DNA of 64,000 nt. Source: Thermomicrobium sp. CFH 73360. GTDB lineage: Bacteria > Chloroflexota > Chloroflexia > Thermomicrobiales > Thermomicrobiaceae. Position numbers and translations under genes: made by a program. Where the stretch lies: the NCBI RefSeq assembly GCF_023806465.1, contig NZ_JAMSLS010000002.1:186001-250000 (forward strand), written 5' to 3'. The notes under the pieces are model-generated. The model was not told the DNA's origin and did not search any database. It was given only the letters and a program-made list of their open reading frames with translations. Below are positions 41,439 through 49,853 of the stretch, piece after piece; positions within the stretch are counted from its first letter, which is position 1; the number at the start of each line of letters is the position of its first letter.

Positions 41439-42837
41439 AGACCACCTTCCCTCCGACGATTGTCAAGAGCACGCGCCCGTGCAGTGTGAGTCCCAGGAGT
41501 GGCGTATTCGCGCTGCGCGAGCGCAGCGACTCGCGCGTGACCTGCCAGCGAATCTCCGGATTGAACACCACAACATCGGCCGGGGAACCCGGCCTGAGTG
41601 TTCCTCCTGGCAGGCCAAACAGTCGCGCTGGCTGACAAGAAAGGAACTCGACCAGTTCGCCGAGCGTCAGTGATCCAGCGCGGACAAGGCGCAGTAAGAG
41701 CGGAAGTGCCAGCTCGAGGCCAACCATGCCGAATGCGGCACGACGGAGATCGCTCGGCTTATCCTGCTGGTGATGCGGCGCATGATCGGTCGCAATGAGG
41801 TCGATTGTGCCGTCGCGCAGGCCGGCCTGCAAAGCCAACGCATCTTCTTCTGGCCGCAAGGGTGGATTCACCTTGGCGTTCGGATCTGGACACGGTCCAG
41901 CTCGTTGGACCTCCTCTTCACCGGCAAACCGCCGCACCCCAGCCACCCACTCATCGGTCAGCAACAGATGGTGCGGGGTCACCTCGACCGTCACACGCAC
42001 GCCATCACGCTTCGCCCGCCGCACCATGGTGAGCCCTCGCGCTGTCGTCAGATGCAGGACGTGCAGCCAGCCACCGGTCAAGCGCGCCAGTTCCAGATCG
42101 CGCAGCAGCACGATCTCCTCCGCCGCGGCCGGGATCCCAGGGAGGCCAAGTCGCTGGGCAATCGGCCCTTCGTGTACCACCCCACCCGCCGCGAGCGTCC
42201 ACTCTTCGCAGTGCACCATGATGGGTCGCCCGAGCGTACGGCTCGTCTCCAGCGCCGCCCGTAGCACTCGTGCACTCCGCGTGCTGTCACCGTCGTCCGA
42301 AAAGCCAACTGCGCCTGCCTCGGCCATCCCAACGAGGTCGGCTAACTCCTCTCCCCGGCGACCACGCGAAATCGCCCCGACGGGGTAAACGCGCACCGGC
42401 AGCTCCCGTGCCCGTTCGACAATGTCACGCACGCGTTCTGGAGTGTCCAGTGGAGGATCCGTGTTGGGCATGCAGCAGATCGTGGCAAAGCCACCGGCTG
42501 CCGCTGCCGCAGCACCTGTCTCCAACGTCTCCTTCTCGGGAAAACCTGGATCACGAAGATGCACGTGCACGTCGACGAAGGCCGGAGCGACGATCAGCCC
42601 CTGCACGTCCATCACTCGCGCGTCATCCGGGATCGGGAGGTGCGGCTCAAGCGCAACGATCTTCCCGTCACGAATGAGCACATCCGCACGCTCATCGAGC
42701 CCCTGTGTCGGGTCGATGACGCGGCCACCACGGAGCAGGAGTGCAGGAGCCCATAAAAAAGGCCTCTGGATTCGGGCTGAATCCAGAGGCCCGCTCGCCT
42801 GCCGCATCTGAGGTTGTGGACTACCGCTACCCTGCAC
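41347..42837 (-). CDS. pyrC: dihydroorotase (class I)
   Basis: Up to 496 residues. It cyclises carbamoyl aspartate to dihydroorotate using a metal centre. Motifs: 'VDVHVHLRDPGFPEKET', 'ATICCMPNTDPP', 'EVTPHHLLLTDE' and 'LIATDHAPHH'. The start is a problem: homology begins near residue 34 ('LLRGGRVIDPTQGL'), but no ATG, GTG or TTG is in frame between the terminator and that point. Choices are GTG 42837 or ATG 42807, both upstream of the terminator hairpin, or CTG 42738 after it; none has a good ribosome-binding site. The 3' end overlaps carA by 92 bases. The aspartate transcarbamylase gene (pyrB) is not adjacent. Confidence 0.94.
   Translation of the reverse strand: MQGSGSPQPQMRQASGPLDSARIQRPFLWAPALLLRGGRVIDPTQGLDERADVLIRDGKIVALEPHLPIPDDARVMDVQGLIVAPAFVDVHVHLRDPGFPEKETLETGAAAAAAGGFATICCMPNTDPPLDTPERVRDIVERARELPVRVYPVGAISRGRRGEELADLVGMAEAGAVGFSDDGDSTRSARVLRAALETSRTLGRPIMVHCEEWTLAAGGVVHEGPIAQRLGLPGIPAAAEEIVLLRDLELARLTGGWLHVLHLTTARGLTMVRRAKRDGVRVTVEVTPHHLLLTDEWVAGVRRFAGEEEVQRAGPCPDPNAKVNPPLRPEEDALALQAGLRDGTIDLIATDHAPHHQQDKPSDLRRAAFGMVGLELALPLLLRLVRAGSLTLGELVEFLSCQPARLFGLPGGTLRPGSPADVVVFNPEIRWQVTRESLRSRSANTPLLGLTLHGRVLLTIVGGKVVYVDTHFADWCTGLGGRPDLSGHPVRGAPQR
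42755..42791 (-). terminator. perfect intrinsic terminator (probable pyr attenuator)
   Basis: On the minus strand, GGCCTCTGGATTC pairs perfectly with its complement over 13 bases around a five-base loop and is followed by six T. It lies about 90 bases after a near-consensus promoter and overlaps the 5' end of the open pyrC frame, so the operon can be transcribed only if this stop is bypassed. Confidence 0.9.
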
Positions 42838-42886
42838 GCCTCACCAAGTCGCGTCCGTACGCCCTCTCTCCGGCACTCAAGGACAA

Positions 42887-42915
42887 ATTGTACCCTAGCA
42901 TGCTCGTGGTGTCAA
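42887..42915 (-). promoter_or_regulatory. promoter of pyrC-carA-carB
   Basis: Minus strand: TTGACA (42910-42915), exactly 17 bases, TACAAT (42887-42892). The start would be near 42880. The short leader holds a purine-rich hairpin loop (GTGCC, GGAGAGAG, GGCGT, about 42859-42878) that vaguely resembles PyrR-binding loops but does not fit the consensus spacing. Confidence 0.8.
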
Positions 42916-43079
42916 GACAATGTTCGAACGTCCAAGTGCAACAGCGCCCTTCGCATCAAATCAGGGCAATACGCAAATCCCCATGACGTGGGGAAAATGA
43001 AGCCTCATTGGGGTTGGAACGTCACCACCGAAACGCAATACCAGAACACAACCTCCTGCGACTCCCTGAGCAGGCATTC

Positions 43080-43700
43080 CTATGCGAACGCCAGTGGACA
43101 GGTTCGGCATACGTCGGGGATTTGGGCCGGCCGTGGCAGCTCCCACCCACTTCGCCGCAGCAGCCGCCAGGTCAACCAGATCGAGAGCCCCACCACATTG
43201 CAGTAGCAGCCCCGCCACTCTGCGACCGGCCGCAGATCCGGATCCTGAATGGCATAGCCGCCTGCCTTGTCAAATGGCTCACCCCGCGCAATGCTCGCCG
43301 CAATGTCCGCCTCCGAGTATGCACGCATCCGCACCCAGGTCGTGGTGTGATCCACCCACAAGCGTGTTCCCTGAGCAACCGCCACCCCCGTGATCACCCG
43401 GTGCCAGCGACCGCGCAGCAGCTGCAACATCGCCCGGGCTTCCTCCGCTGTCTCTGGCTTCCCGAGCAGGCGACCACGGAACACCACGACCGTATCTGCG
43501 GCCACCACCCAGTCCCCTGGCCGACGTTGAGCGACCGCTGCCGCCTTGTGTCGCGCCAAGGCACGCGCCACACGCTCCGGATGCGGGTGCTGCTCCGGCA
43601 GCGGCTCCTCAACCGCCGCTGGATCGATCTCAAAGGGCACACCAAGCCATGCCAGGAGTTCGCGGCGCCGGGGCGAAGCGGAGGCGAGGACGAGCGTCAC
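43080..43700 (-). CDS. maf: Maf-family nucleotide pyrophosphatase
   Basis: 206 residues. Maf proteins hydrolyse non-canonical or canonical nucleoside triphosphates and are linked to house-cleaning and septum control. The N-terminus 'LVLASASPRRRELLAWLG' is the signature; 'WVVAADTVVVF' holds the catalytic Asp; 'GKPETAEEARAML' and 'EPFDKAGGYAIQ' follow. The C-terminus runs about 20 residues beyond the core and includes 'CRTCP'. It overlaps the upstream methyltransferase gene by four bases. Confidence 0.93.
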   Translation of the reverse strand: MTLVLASASPRRRELLAWLGVPFEIDPAAVEEPLPEQHPHPERVARALARHKAAAVAQRRPGDWVVAADTVVVFRGRLLGKPETAEEARAMLQLLRGRWHRVITGVAVAQGTRLWVDHTTTWVRMRAYSEADIAASIARGEPFDKAGGYAIQDPDLRPVAEWRGCYCNVVGLSIWLTWRLLRRSGWELPRPAQIPDVCRTCPLAFA

Positions 43701-44911
43701 GGCAGCCCCTCGGCCAGCTCAAGCGTCGCAACCGACTCGATGTGGTACGTCTGTGGGAACATGTCGAGCGGCGTCACGTCGACCAGACGGTAACCGCCAT
43801 CGACCAGCTTCCGGAGGTCACGCGCCAGCGTTGCCGGATCGCAAGAGACGTAGACGATTCGCGGTGGCCGCAGTATGAGCACGCCGGTGATCGCCTCCGG
43901 TGCACAGCCAACCCGCGGCGGGTCGAGGATGACCACGTCCGGCCGCACGGCCAACTTACCCAGCACCTGCTCGACCTTCGCCATCACGTACTCGACATTG
44001 TCGAACGGGTCGAGGTTGACTTGGGCATCTGCCACAGCCGAGGGCGACTCCTCGATTCCGATGACACGTGCTACACGCGGCGCCAGGAAAGCAGCAAACG
44101 TCCCGACCCCTGCATAGGCATCAACAACGACCTCCCGACCGGTCGGGGCGATCCGCTCCAACACCAGCTCAACCAACCGCTCGGCGATCGCGGTATTGGT
44201 CTGGAAGAACGAGCTTGCCGAGATGCGGAAGCGATAGCCTTGCAGTGCTTCGTGGTAGTACGGCTGGCCCGAAGGAAGTTCCGGATCAATCTCGTGAACG
44301 TTCGGATGCACAAGAAGATCGCCGGTGTTGACACCGTACCGGACCATGAGCTGGTGCTTGACGTGTGCCTTCCCCTGCAGCCGCTCAAGCACCTCGTTGA
44401 TCTTCGGATGCATAATGAGGCAACGCGCGATCTGGAGAAACCGGTAACCATGTCCCGGCCGGGAGATGTAGCCTAGGTTACCCTTTCCGTCGACCGAAAA
44501 CCGCGCGTGGTTGCGGTACCCGTAGGGGCTCGGCGAGGGGATCGTCGGTGAAACAGGTGGATCCTCGAATTTGCCAATCCGCCGGAGTTGCTGGCGAACG
44601 ACGTGTTGCTTGAGAACGAGCTGGTGCTCGTATCGGATGTGCTGCCACTGGCACCCACCGCAGACGCCGAAGTACGGACACGGCGGGTCGACTCGCTCCG
44701 GCGAGGGCGTGCGTACCTCGACGACCCGTCCCAGGGCGTGATCTTTACGGTCACGCTCGATTGCAACAAGCACATCCTCACCAGGGATCCCGTACTCGAC
44801 AAAGACAACGCGACCGTCTTCGCGGCCGATCGCTGCACCCTGGTAGGCCATCTCCTCAAGGTGGAGCTCGATCGTGCGGAGCGTCCGCGGTGTCGGGAGC
44901 GACTCTCCCAT
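43697..44911 (-). CDS. TrmA/RlmD-family RNA (uracil-5-)-methyltransferase
   Basis: 404 residues. N-terminal TRAM domain (about 10-70), then Fe-S ligands 'CPYFGVCGGC' (C-x5-C-x2-C) with the fourth Cys in 'IARCLIMHP', as in E. coli RlmD (RumA). The SAM domain has 'VVDAYAGVGTFAAFLA', 'ILDPPRVG' and the nucleophile 'YVSCDPATLARDL'. It makes 5-methyluridine in rRNA or tRNA; which position cannot be told. The start is preceded by a strong GAAGGAGG, and a TACACT element sits upstream. Confidence 0.93.
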   Translation of the reverse strand: MGESLPTPRTLRTIELHLEEMAYQGAAIGREDGRVVFVEYGIPGEDVLVAIERDRKDHALGRVVEVRTPSPERVDPPCPYFGVCGGCQWQHIRYEHQLVLKQHVVRQQLRRIGKFEDPPVSPTIPSPSPYGYRNHARFSVDGKGNLGYISRPGHGYRFLQIARCLIMHPKINEVLERLQGKAHVKHQLMVRYGVNTGDLLVHPNVHEIDPELPSGQPYYHEALQGYRFRISASSFFQTNTAIAERLVELVLERIAPTGREVVVDAYAGVGTFAAFLAPRVARVIGIEESPSAVADAQVNLDPFDNVEYVMAKVEQVLGKLAVRPDVVILDPPRVGCAPEAITGVLILRPPRIVYVSCDPATLARDLRKLVDGGYRLVDVTPLDMFPQTYHIESVATLELAEGLP

Positions 44912-45200
44912 AGCGAACCTCCTTCGGGGATAGTGTACTGGCCGCGCCGGTTACTGCCACGCCCTTGTCCGCTGCTCGTCCCTCTGCCGACAGCAGCCGT
45001 ACGCAAGCACGATTCCCCAAAGCCAGCTTGTCCGCAGAAAGCAAGCCAAGTAGCAGACGGCACAGCCCCGCTTGGCGAACTCTGGGGACGCTCCTCACGG
45101 AAAGCGCCTCCGTCGCACAGCCGGGCCGCATACTTGACCTTGGCAACCAAGGCCTCGAGAATCGGTCGCGCACGACGCGAGGATGACTGAGAGGACCGTG

Positions 45201-46490
45201 ATGATGAGCGAGCCATTGACACAAACCGTGATCGCGATGGATCTCGTGCCCTTCCGTTTCGGCCCAGGCGCAACGGCAGAGGTAACGGACGAGCTCCGCC
45301 GCCTCGGTGCACGGCGCGTCCTCTTGGTGGCCGATCCCGCGCTCCGGCGTCACGGTCTGGTAGACCGTGTCGAAGCGGCAATTCGGGACGCTGGGGCTGA
45401 AGTCACCATGTTCGACCGCGTTCACATCGAACCCACCGACCGCTCGCTCCGCGAGGCGATCGAATTTGCGCAACGTATCCGCCCCGATGCCTATGTGTCG
45501 CTTGGTGGCGGCAGCACGATCGATACGGCTAAAGCGATGAACCTCTTCACGACGTATCCAGCCGACCTGTTCGACTACCTCAACAAGCCGATTGGTAAGG
45601 GGCTTCCGGTTCCGGGTCCCTTGGCACCTCACATCGCCCTACCGACCACTGCTGGTACAGGCAGCGAGACGACCGCAGTGATTGCCCTGGAACTTTCCGA
45701 GCGACGGCTGAAGACAGGGATCTCGCACCGGTACATCCGGCCGACGATCGCGATCGTTGACCCCCTCAACACCGTCACCTGCCCGCCAATGGTCACCGCC
45801 TTCGCTGGGCTGGATGTCCTGTGCCATGCGATCGAGTCCTATACCGCGAAACCGTATCATGTCCGGCCACGCCCAGCGAGCGCAGCAGAGCGGCCCGCGT
45901 ATATCGGATCCAACCCGATTGCCGACCTGTGGAGCGCTCAGGCGATCCGTTGGGGCGCGAAGTATTTGCGTCGGGCCTTCTTCGCGCCGCTTGACTTGGA
46001 GGCGCGCACCTTCATGGCGATGGCCAGCCTGACAGCTGGGATCGGCTTCGGCAATGCGGGTGTGCACATCCCGCATGCGATGTCGTACCCAATCGCAGGG
46101 ATGGTTCGTGAGTTCTTCCCACCGGACTACGATGTCGACGAACCGCTGATCCCCCACGGCCTCGCCGTCGTTGTGGGTGCGCCTGCCGCATTGCGCCTCA
46201 CGGCGGTTTCCTGGCCAGAGCGTCACGCGGAGGTCGCAGCGATGCTGGGGATCGATACGCGCGGCATGCCGGTGCGCGCCGCCGCCGAGGCTGTCGCCGA
46301 GGCCCTCCTGCAGCTTCTGCGCGATCTGGGCTTGCCAAGCGGTCTTGAAGAACTCGGATTCAGTGAAAAGGACATTCCAGCACTCGTCGAGGGCACGCTT
46401 GCTCAGCAGCGCATCCTGGTCAACAGCCCGCGACCGGTCGATGAGCGTGCGCTGACCGAAATCTTTCGCCAGGCGATGCGATACTGGTAA
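45201..46490 (+). CDS. iron-dependent hydroxyacid-oxoacid transhydrogenase (ADHFE1-like)
   Basis: 429 residues from the ATG at 45201, six bases after GAGAGG; an ATG at 45183 has no such site. A group III iron-containing alcohol dehydrogenase: 'SLGGGSTIDTAKAMNLF' binds NAD(P), 'PTTAGTGSETT' follows, and metal ligands are in 'GLDVLCHAIES', 'VHIPHAMSYP' and 'IPHGLAVV'. The insertion 'ERPAYIGSNPIADLWS' and 'VGFGNAGVH'-like segment ('IGFGNAGVH') match the mitochondrial enzyme that couples 4-hydroxybutyrate oxidation to 2-oxoglutarate reduction, rather than simple alcohol dehydrogenases. That function is inferred. Confidence 0.9.
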   Translation: MMSEPLTQTVIAMDLVPFRFGPGATAEVTDELRRLGARRVLLVADPALRRHGLVDRVEAAIRDAGAEVTMFDRVHIEPTDRSLREAIEFAQRIRPDAYVSLGGGSTIDTAKAMNLFTTYPADLFDYLNKPIGKGLPVPGPLAPHIALPTTAGTGSETTAVIALELSERRLKTGISHRYIRPTIAIVDPLNTVTCPPMVTAFAGLDVLCHAIESYTAKPYHVRPRPASAAERPAYIGSNPIADLWSAQAIRWGAKYLRRAFFAPLDLEARTFMAMASLTAGIGFGNAGVHIPHAMSYPIAGMVREFFPPDYDVDEPLIPHGLAVVVGAPAALRLTAVSWPERHAEVAAMLGIDTRGMPVRAAAEAVAEALLQLLRDLGLPSGLEELGFSEKDIPALVEGTLAQQRILVNSPRPVDERALTEIFRQAMRYW

Positions 46491-46912
46491 GGGCATCCTG
46501 AAAGGGACGCTCGACACGCACGATGCTTGGTCCACCTGTACCACCCAGGGATAGCCCCTCTCTCAGCGGCGCGGTATGCATGTGTGGCCGGCTACCCCCT
46601 GCCCTACAACAGCTTTGCGGCGGCAGCCCTCAGCACCGCAGACGAGCGGATCACGTTGTGTGGCCGTCTCGGATCTTGCCAACTGGCCCGAACTGCGCGG
46701 CGACATTGGAACTCACCGCGGCTTGCAGTCTTGGCATGGGGGACCGCGTCAGCACGCGCCCGCACAGTGCCGAGAAGACACAGCGGACGCTTCTTGAGAG
46801 CAACGGCTAGTCGTGACATGAGGTGTTATCGCCCTGCCCTGAGTGGTACATTTGATCATCTGCACCCCCTTGGTGCAGACAACGCAGACACTCGGGCGAG
46901 GGGAGGCGCACG
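46491..46912 (+). other. intergenic region with a hairpin before the lipoprotein gene
   Basis: About 420 bases without a supported gene. A perfect eight-base-pair hairpin (TCTGCACC / GGTGCAGA, loop CCCTT) lies at 46859-46879, 33 bases before the lipoprotein start; there is no T-run after it. The rest shows nothing I can name. Confidence 0.5.
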
Positions 46913-47665
46913 ATGGCTCACCCCAGGAGATGGATCGTTATCCTCGCGGCGACTTCCGCCCTCATTCTGGTAGCCTGCAGCAGTCCGGCTGGAACTCCGT
47001 CACCAGCGCCCAGCGCACCGACCATCACCGCAGCTACCGCCGCAACGGCAGCGGCAGAAAGACCAACGCTGACCCTGTCACTCCCGACTCCCACTCGCGC
47101 CAGTGTGCCGCCCGCGCCCACTGTGGCTGTCCCCTCCCCAACCACTGCAAGCCAGCCGGAGACAGCACCCCGCGATCGCTGGGCCATGGCCTGACAAGGT
47201 ATTCAGAGTGTTGCCATTCACGGACAATCCTACGACTCGTCCGGTGCGTTGCTCTCGGACATGCACCTTCTCCTCGAGAAACCTGATCGACTTCGCGCAC
47301 GCATCTCCTTCCCTGACGGGACCGAAATGGAAATGATCCTTATCGGTGAGCGACTCTGGCTCCACTTCGGTGGCACTTGGGTGGAGGCACCAAGCGGCAC
47401 GATGAACGAATCTGTCGCGCAGGCGTTCGTCTTCGAGGACCGCATTCTCGACGACTCGGGCAGCACACCCACCTTCCAACTGGTTGGAGAGGAAACCTTG
47501 GACGGTGAGCAGACACAGGTGTGGCAGGCAGCGTTCACCCAAATGGGCGGTCGCTCAACTGTCTGGGTCGGCGCGGACGATCTCCCACGACGACTCGTCT
47601 GGGAAGATAACAATGGTCGCGTTGACGTGCGTTACTCCCGGTACAACGAGCCGTTTGGGATCTAA
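46913..47665 (+). pseudogene. lipoprotein gene interrupted by an in-frame TGA
   Basis: The first 93 codons, with GGGGAGG before the ATG, encode a lipoprotein signal with lipobox 'LVAC' and a Thr/Pro/Ala-rich spacer, then stop at TGA 47192-47194. The same frame continues for 156 codons without another start that has a ribosome-binding site. That part begins 'QGIQSVAIHGQSYDSSG' and contains 'LEKPDRLRARISFPDG' and 'LIGERLWLHFGGTW', like LppX/LolA-type secreted beta-sheet lipoproteins. The simplest reading is one lipoprotein broken by a nonsense mutation; a sequencing error or readthrough are alternatives. Confidence 0.6.
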
Positions 47666-48072
47666 CCGCCCACCTCGTGATTCGAGTGATACCGAACGAA
47701 CTCTGGGAGCCTAGCAGGACAGCGCCCAAACGGAAAACGCTCTGACTCGTCGATCGCAAGCGCTATCGGATGTCCGACCACAGTTGTGTCCCCTTCGTCT
47801 AGCGAGCCCGAGCTCCGACCAGCGTTGGAGCGCGTCCGCGACCAGGCTGGTAGAGACCCAGCGAGATCGAGTACGTCGACAGCGCGCCAGTACTCGTGCG
47901 TCGGCGACCAGGACGGTCCAGCTCCCTCGGGGTGTACTGCGAGGACAGGCACGGACGCAACCTTGACAAGGGTAGTCTGACGGTCAACAATGATGAAGAG
48001 GCCGATCGGTCGGTGTGTGCACCTTGACAGGACGTACGAGACGGCGGCGAGTGCGAGCGTCTGACTGGGCAT
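47662..48072 (-). CDS. doubtful hypothetical protein
   Basis: An open frame of 136 codons from an ATG at 48072. It ends 'FPFGRCPARLPEFVRYHSNHE' and has fairly GC-rich third positions, so it could be real. I recognise no family, there is no good ribosome-binding site, and it covers the candidate promoter (47963-47991) and just touches the 5' edge of the cobalamin riboswitch on the other strand. Probably either a small divergent gene or a chance frame. Confidence 0.25.
   Translation of the reverse strand: MPSQTLALAAVSYVLSRCTHRPIGLFIIVDRQTTLVKVASVPVLAVHPEGAGPSWSPTHEYWRAVDVLDLAGSLPAWSRTRSNAGRSSGSLDEGDTTVVGHPIALAIDESERFPFGRCPARLPEFVRYHSNHEVGG
47963..47991 (+). promoter_or_regulatory. candidate promoter of the cobalamin operon
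   Basis: TTGACA (47963-47968), 17 bases, AACAAT (47986-47991). Transcription would start near 47998, about 70 bases before the riboswitch. The -10 box matches only four of six consensus bases. Confidence 0.4.
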
Positions 48073-48180
48073 AGGTTCGGTCCGCTCGTCCACACGGGGG
48101 AACACCGGTGAAAGTCCGGGGCTGTGCCGCAACTGTGACGTCGCGCTAAGTAGCGTGGCGAAGCCAGGTCTACCGTCGCC
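48067..48180 (+). ncRNA. cobalamin (adenosylcobalamin) riboswitch
   Basis: The conserved core can be read directly: GGGGAACACCGGTGAAAGTC around 48096-48115, then CCGCAACTGTGACG (48127-48140), a variable hairpin (GCGCTAAGTAGCGT), and the B12 box AAGCCAGGTCTACC (48161-48174). The outer helix is formed by the AGGT near 48073 with ACC near 48172. A terminator follows at 48257. By established knowledge this class binds cobalamin and shuts off downstream expression, so the genes at 48348-53378 are predicted to be repressed by B12. Confidence 0.95.
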
Positions 48181-48256
48181 GCCGTGTCCGACCCGCCTCG
48201 AGCTAAGGGGGGAGGACGCCAGTGATCTGCTGTGCCTCAACGCAGTGAACCACCGG

Positions 48257-48288
48257 CAGCCCGCCCCGCGCGGGCTGTTTCCGTTTTT
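48257..48288 (+). terminator. riboswitch-controlled intrinsic terminator
   Basis: CAGCCCGC and GCGGGCTG pair perfectly around CCCGC, followed by TTTCCGTTTTT. A CCCGC at 48192-48196 could pair with the 3' arm as an antiterminator. This is the expected expression platform of the riboswitch upstream. Confidence 0.88.
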
Positions 48289-48347
48289 CCCGATAAGCCA
48301 AAGAGTGCGGTTCGGAGCCGACCTCAGCTTGAAGGGGGGTTGGAAAG

Positions 48348-49853
48348 ATGCGTCGTTTCGTCATGGTTCTCGTGCTGCTCATACTGGTACTAGCACCCAC
48401 GGCAGGTGTCTCAGCGCATCAACTTGATGCTGCACGAACTTTGGCTGGAGCCACCCAATGGCTGCTGAGTCAGCAACGGCCCGATGGTGGTTTCGCCGGT
48501 TTCAGTGGTGAGAGTGACCCAGGAATCACCGTCGATGCAGTCCTGGCTCTTGCAGCAGCGGGGATGAACCCCGCGCAGGTCCGACAAGAAGAGGGCAGAA
48601 GTAGCATCGAATACCTCCAATCAGTGGCAGCACAATATGCTGAGCACCCTGGTGGTGCAGCGAAACTCGTACTCGCTGCAAAAGCGTCAGGGCAGAATCC
48701 TCGCTCCTTCGGTGGAGTCGATCTGGTCAGACGACTCGAGCAAGCCTTCGATCCAACAACGGGGCTCTACGACCAGCAACTCTTCAGCAATGCGTATGTG
48801 CTCTTGGCACTTTCCGCTGCTGGTGTTCGCGTGCCAGACGCTGCGATCGGCGGAATCCTGGAGCGCCAAGCTGCTGACGGCAGCTGGGCTTGGAACGGCA
48901 GTACAGAACCAGGCACTGGAGACTCCAACACGACTGCTCTTGTTGTCCAGGCACTGGCAGCACTCGGCCATGCTGACCATCCAGCCGTGCAACGCGCTCT
49001 CCAGTACCTGCGCAGTGTGCAGGCATCCGATGGCTCCTTTGCCTATCAACCAGCTGATACCTTGGTTGGCGATGCGAACTCGACCGCGTTGGCCATCCAG
49101 GCGCTTCTTGCTGCTGGCGAGGAACCGCAGTCGCCGACATGGCGGTATGCGCTCGACGCATTAGCGCGTTTCGCTAATCCGAGCGGTGCGCTCCGCTGGC
49201 GCGACGATGCCGCTGACGACAATCTGTTCGCCACCGTCCAAGGGATCCCAGCACTCGCTCGGCAGCCCTTCCCGCTCCACGGAACGGTGCGGCCACCGCT
49301 TGTGGCACGAGCACCTCTGACGACCGAAGAGCCGGGTTGCCGCTTCTTCCCGGAGACGGATCAGAGTCTCTGCGGGCCATTTCTTGAGACGTGGGAGCAG
49401 CTCGGCGGACTACCGAACTTCGGATACCCGTTGACACGCGCCTATTATGATCCGGCACTCGGACTCGTCGTCCAGTACACCGAGCGGGCACGCTTTGAGC
49501 TCCACCGTCTTCCCGACGGGCGTGAACTCGTACTGCTCGGTCGGCTCGGTGCGGAATTGGCACCACCGCGACCGCGGGAAGCCTTCGCACCAGCCGAGCC
49601 GAAGGCATCAGCAGACTGCGTTTACTTCGCTGAGACACAGCACAACCTTTGCGCTGGCTTCCGTGCCTACTGGGAGCACTTCGGTGGGTTGAGTGCCTTC
49701 GGTTATCCGCTCAGTGAAGAGTTTGTCGAGAACGGCGTGGTCGTTCAGTACTTTGAGCGAGCCCGCTTTGAATGGCACCCAGGTGTCTGGCCAGAGCGGT
49801 TCGATGTGCTCCTCACCCGGCTCGGCGCTGAGATCGTCGAGGAAGGCTCGTGA
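48348..49853 (+). CDS. secreted transcobalamin-like alpha/alpha-barrel protein with Cys-rich C-terminal repeats
   Basis: 501 residues with a signal peptide (about 1-24). Residues 25-300 contain prenyltransferase/squalene-oxidase-type repeats: 'WLLSQQRPDGGFAGF', 'ILERQAADGSWAW', 'YLRSVQASDGSFAY', with 'DSNTTALVVQALAALG' and 'DANSTALAIQALLAAG' between. Transcobalamin and intrinsic factor have the same alpha6/alpha6 fold as their large domain. Residues 320-500 are two copies of a repeat common in secreted Chloroflexi proteins, each with two Cys, an 'FGYPL' and a 'VQYxERARFE' motif. It is the first gene after a cobalamin riboswitch and overlaps the DUF4430 gene by four bases. Cobalamin binding is inferred. 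Confidence 0.88.
   Translation: MRRFVMVLVLLILVLAPTAGVSAHQLDAARTLAGATQWLLSQQRPDGGFAGFSGESDPGITVDAVLALAAAGMNPAQVRQEEGRSSIEYLQSVAAQYAEHPGGAAKLVLAAKASGQNPRSFGGVDLVRRLEQAFDPTTGLYDQQLFSNAYVLLALSAAGVRVPDAAIGGILERQAADGSWAWNGSTEPGTGDSNTTALVVQALAALGHADHPAVQRALQYLRSVQASDGSFAYQPADTLVGDANSTALAIQALLAAGEEPQSPTWRYALDALARFANPSGALRWRDDAADDNLFATVQGIPALARQPFPLHGTVRPPLVARAPLTTEEPGCRFFPETDQSLCGPFLETWEQLGGLPNFGYPLTRAYYDPALGLVVQYTERARFELHRLPDGRELVLLGRLGAELAPPRPREAFAPAEPKASADCVYFAETQHNLCAGFRAYWEHFGGLSAFGYPLSEEFVENGVVVQYFERARFEWHPGVWPERFDVLLTRLGAEIVEEGS

Noticed and set aside
42859-42878. Possible PyrR-binding loop in the pyr leader
   Set aside because: Only GNGAGG-like bases match; the UCC and the spacing do not fit the consensus, so it is mentioned only as a weak resemblance.
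42970-43000. CCCCATGACGTGGGG hairpin downstream of maf
   Set aside because: Only five base pairs and no proper T-run on the maf strand; too weak to call a terminator.
45134-45154. Short hairpin CCTTGG-CAA-CCAAGG before the transhydrogenase gene
   Set aside because: Six pairs with a three-base loop and no T-run or conserved context; likely chance.
44856-45632. Long minus-strand open frame over the transhydrogenase gene start
   Set aside because: It is an antisense shadow of a clearly coding plus-strand gene and resembles no family.
46527-46973. 148-codon frame upstream of the lipoprotein gene
   Set aside because: It runs into the real lipoprotein gene in another frame and has no family resemblance or ribosome-binding site.
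48073-48240. Upstream extension of the doubtful minus-strand gene
   Set aside because: It would be encoded entirely across the conserved cobalamin riboswitch, which explains the sequence better.
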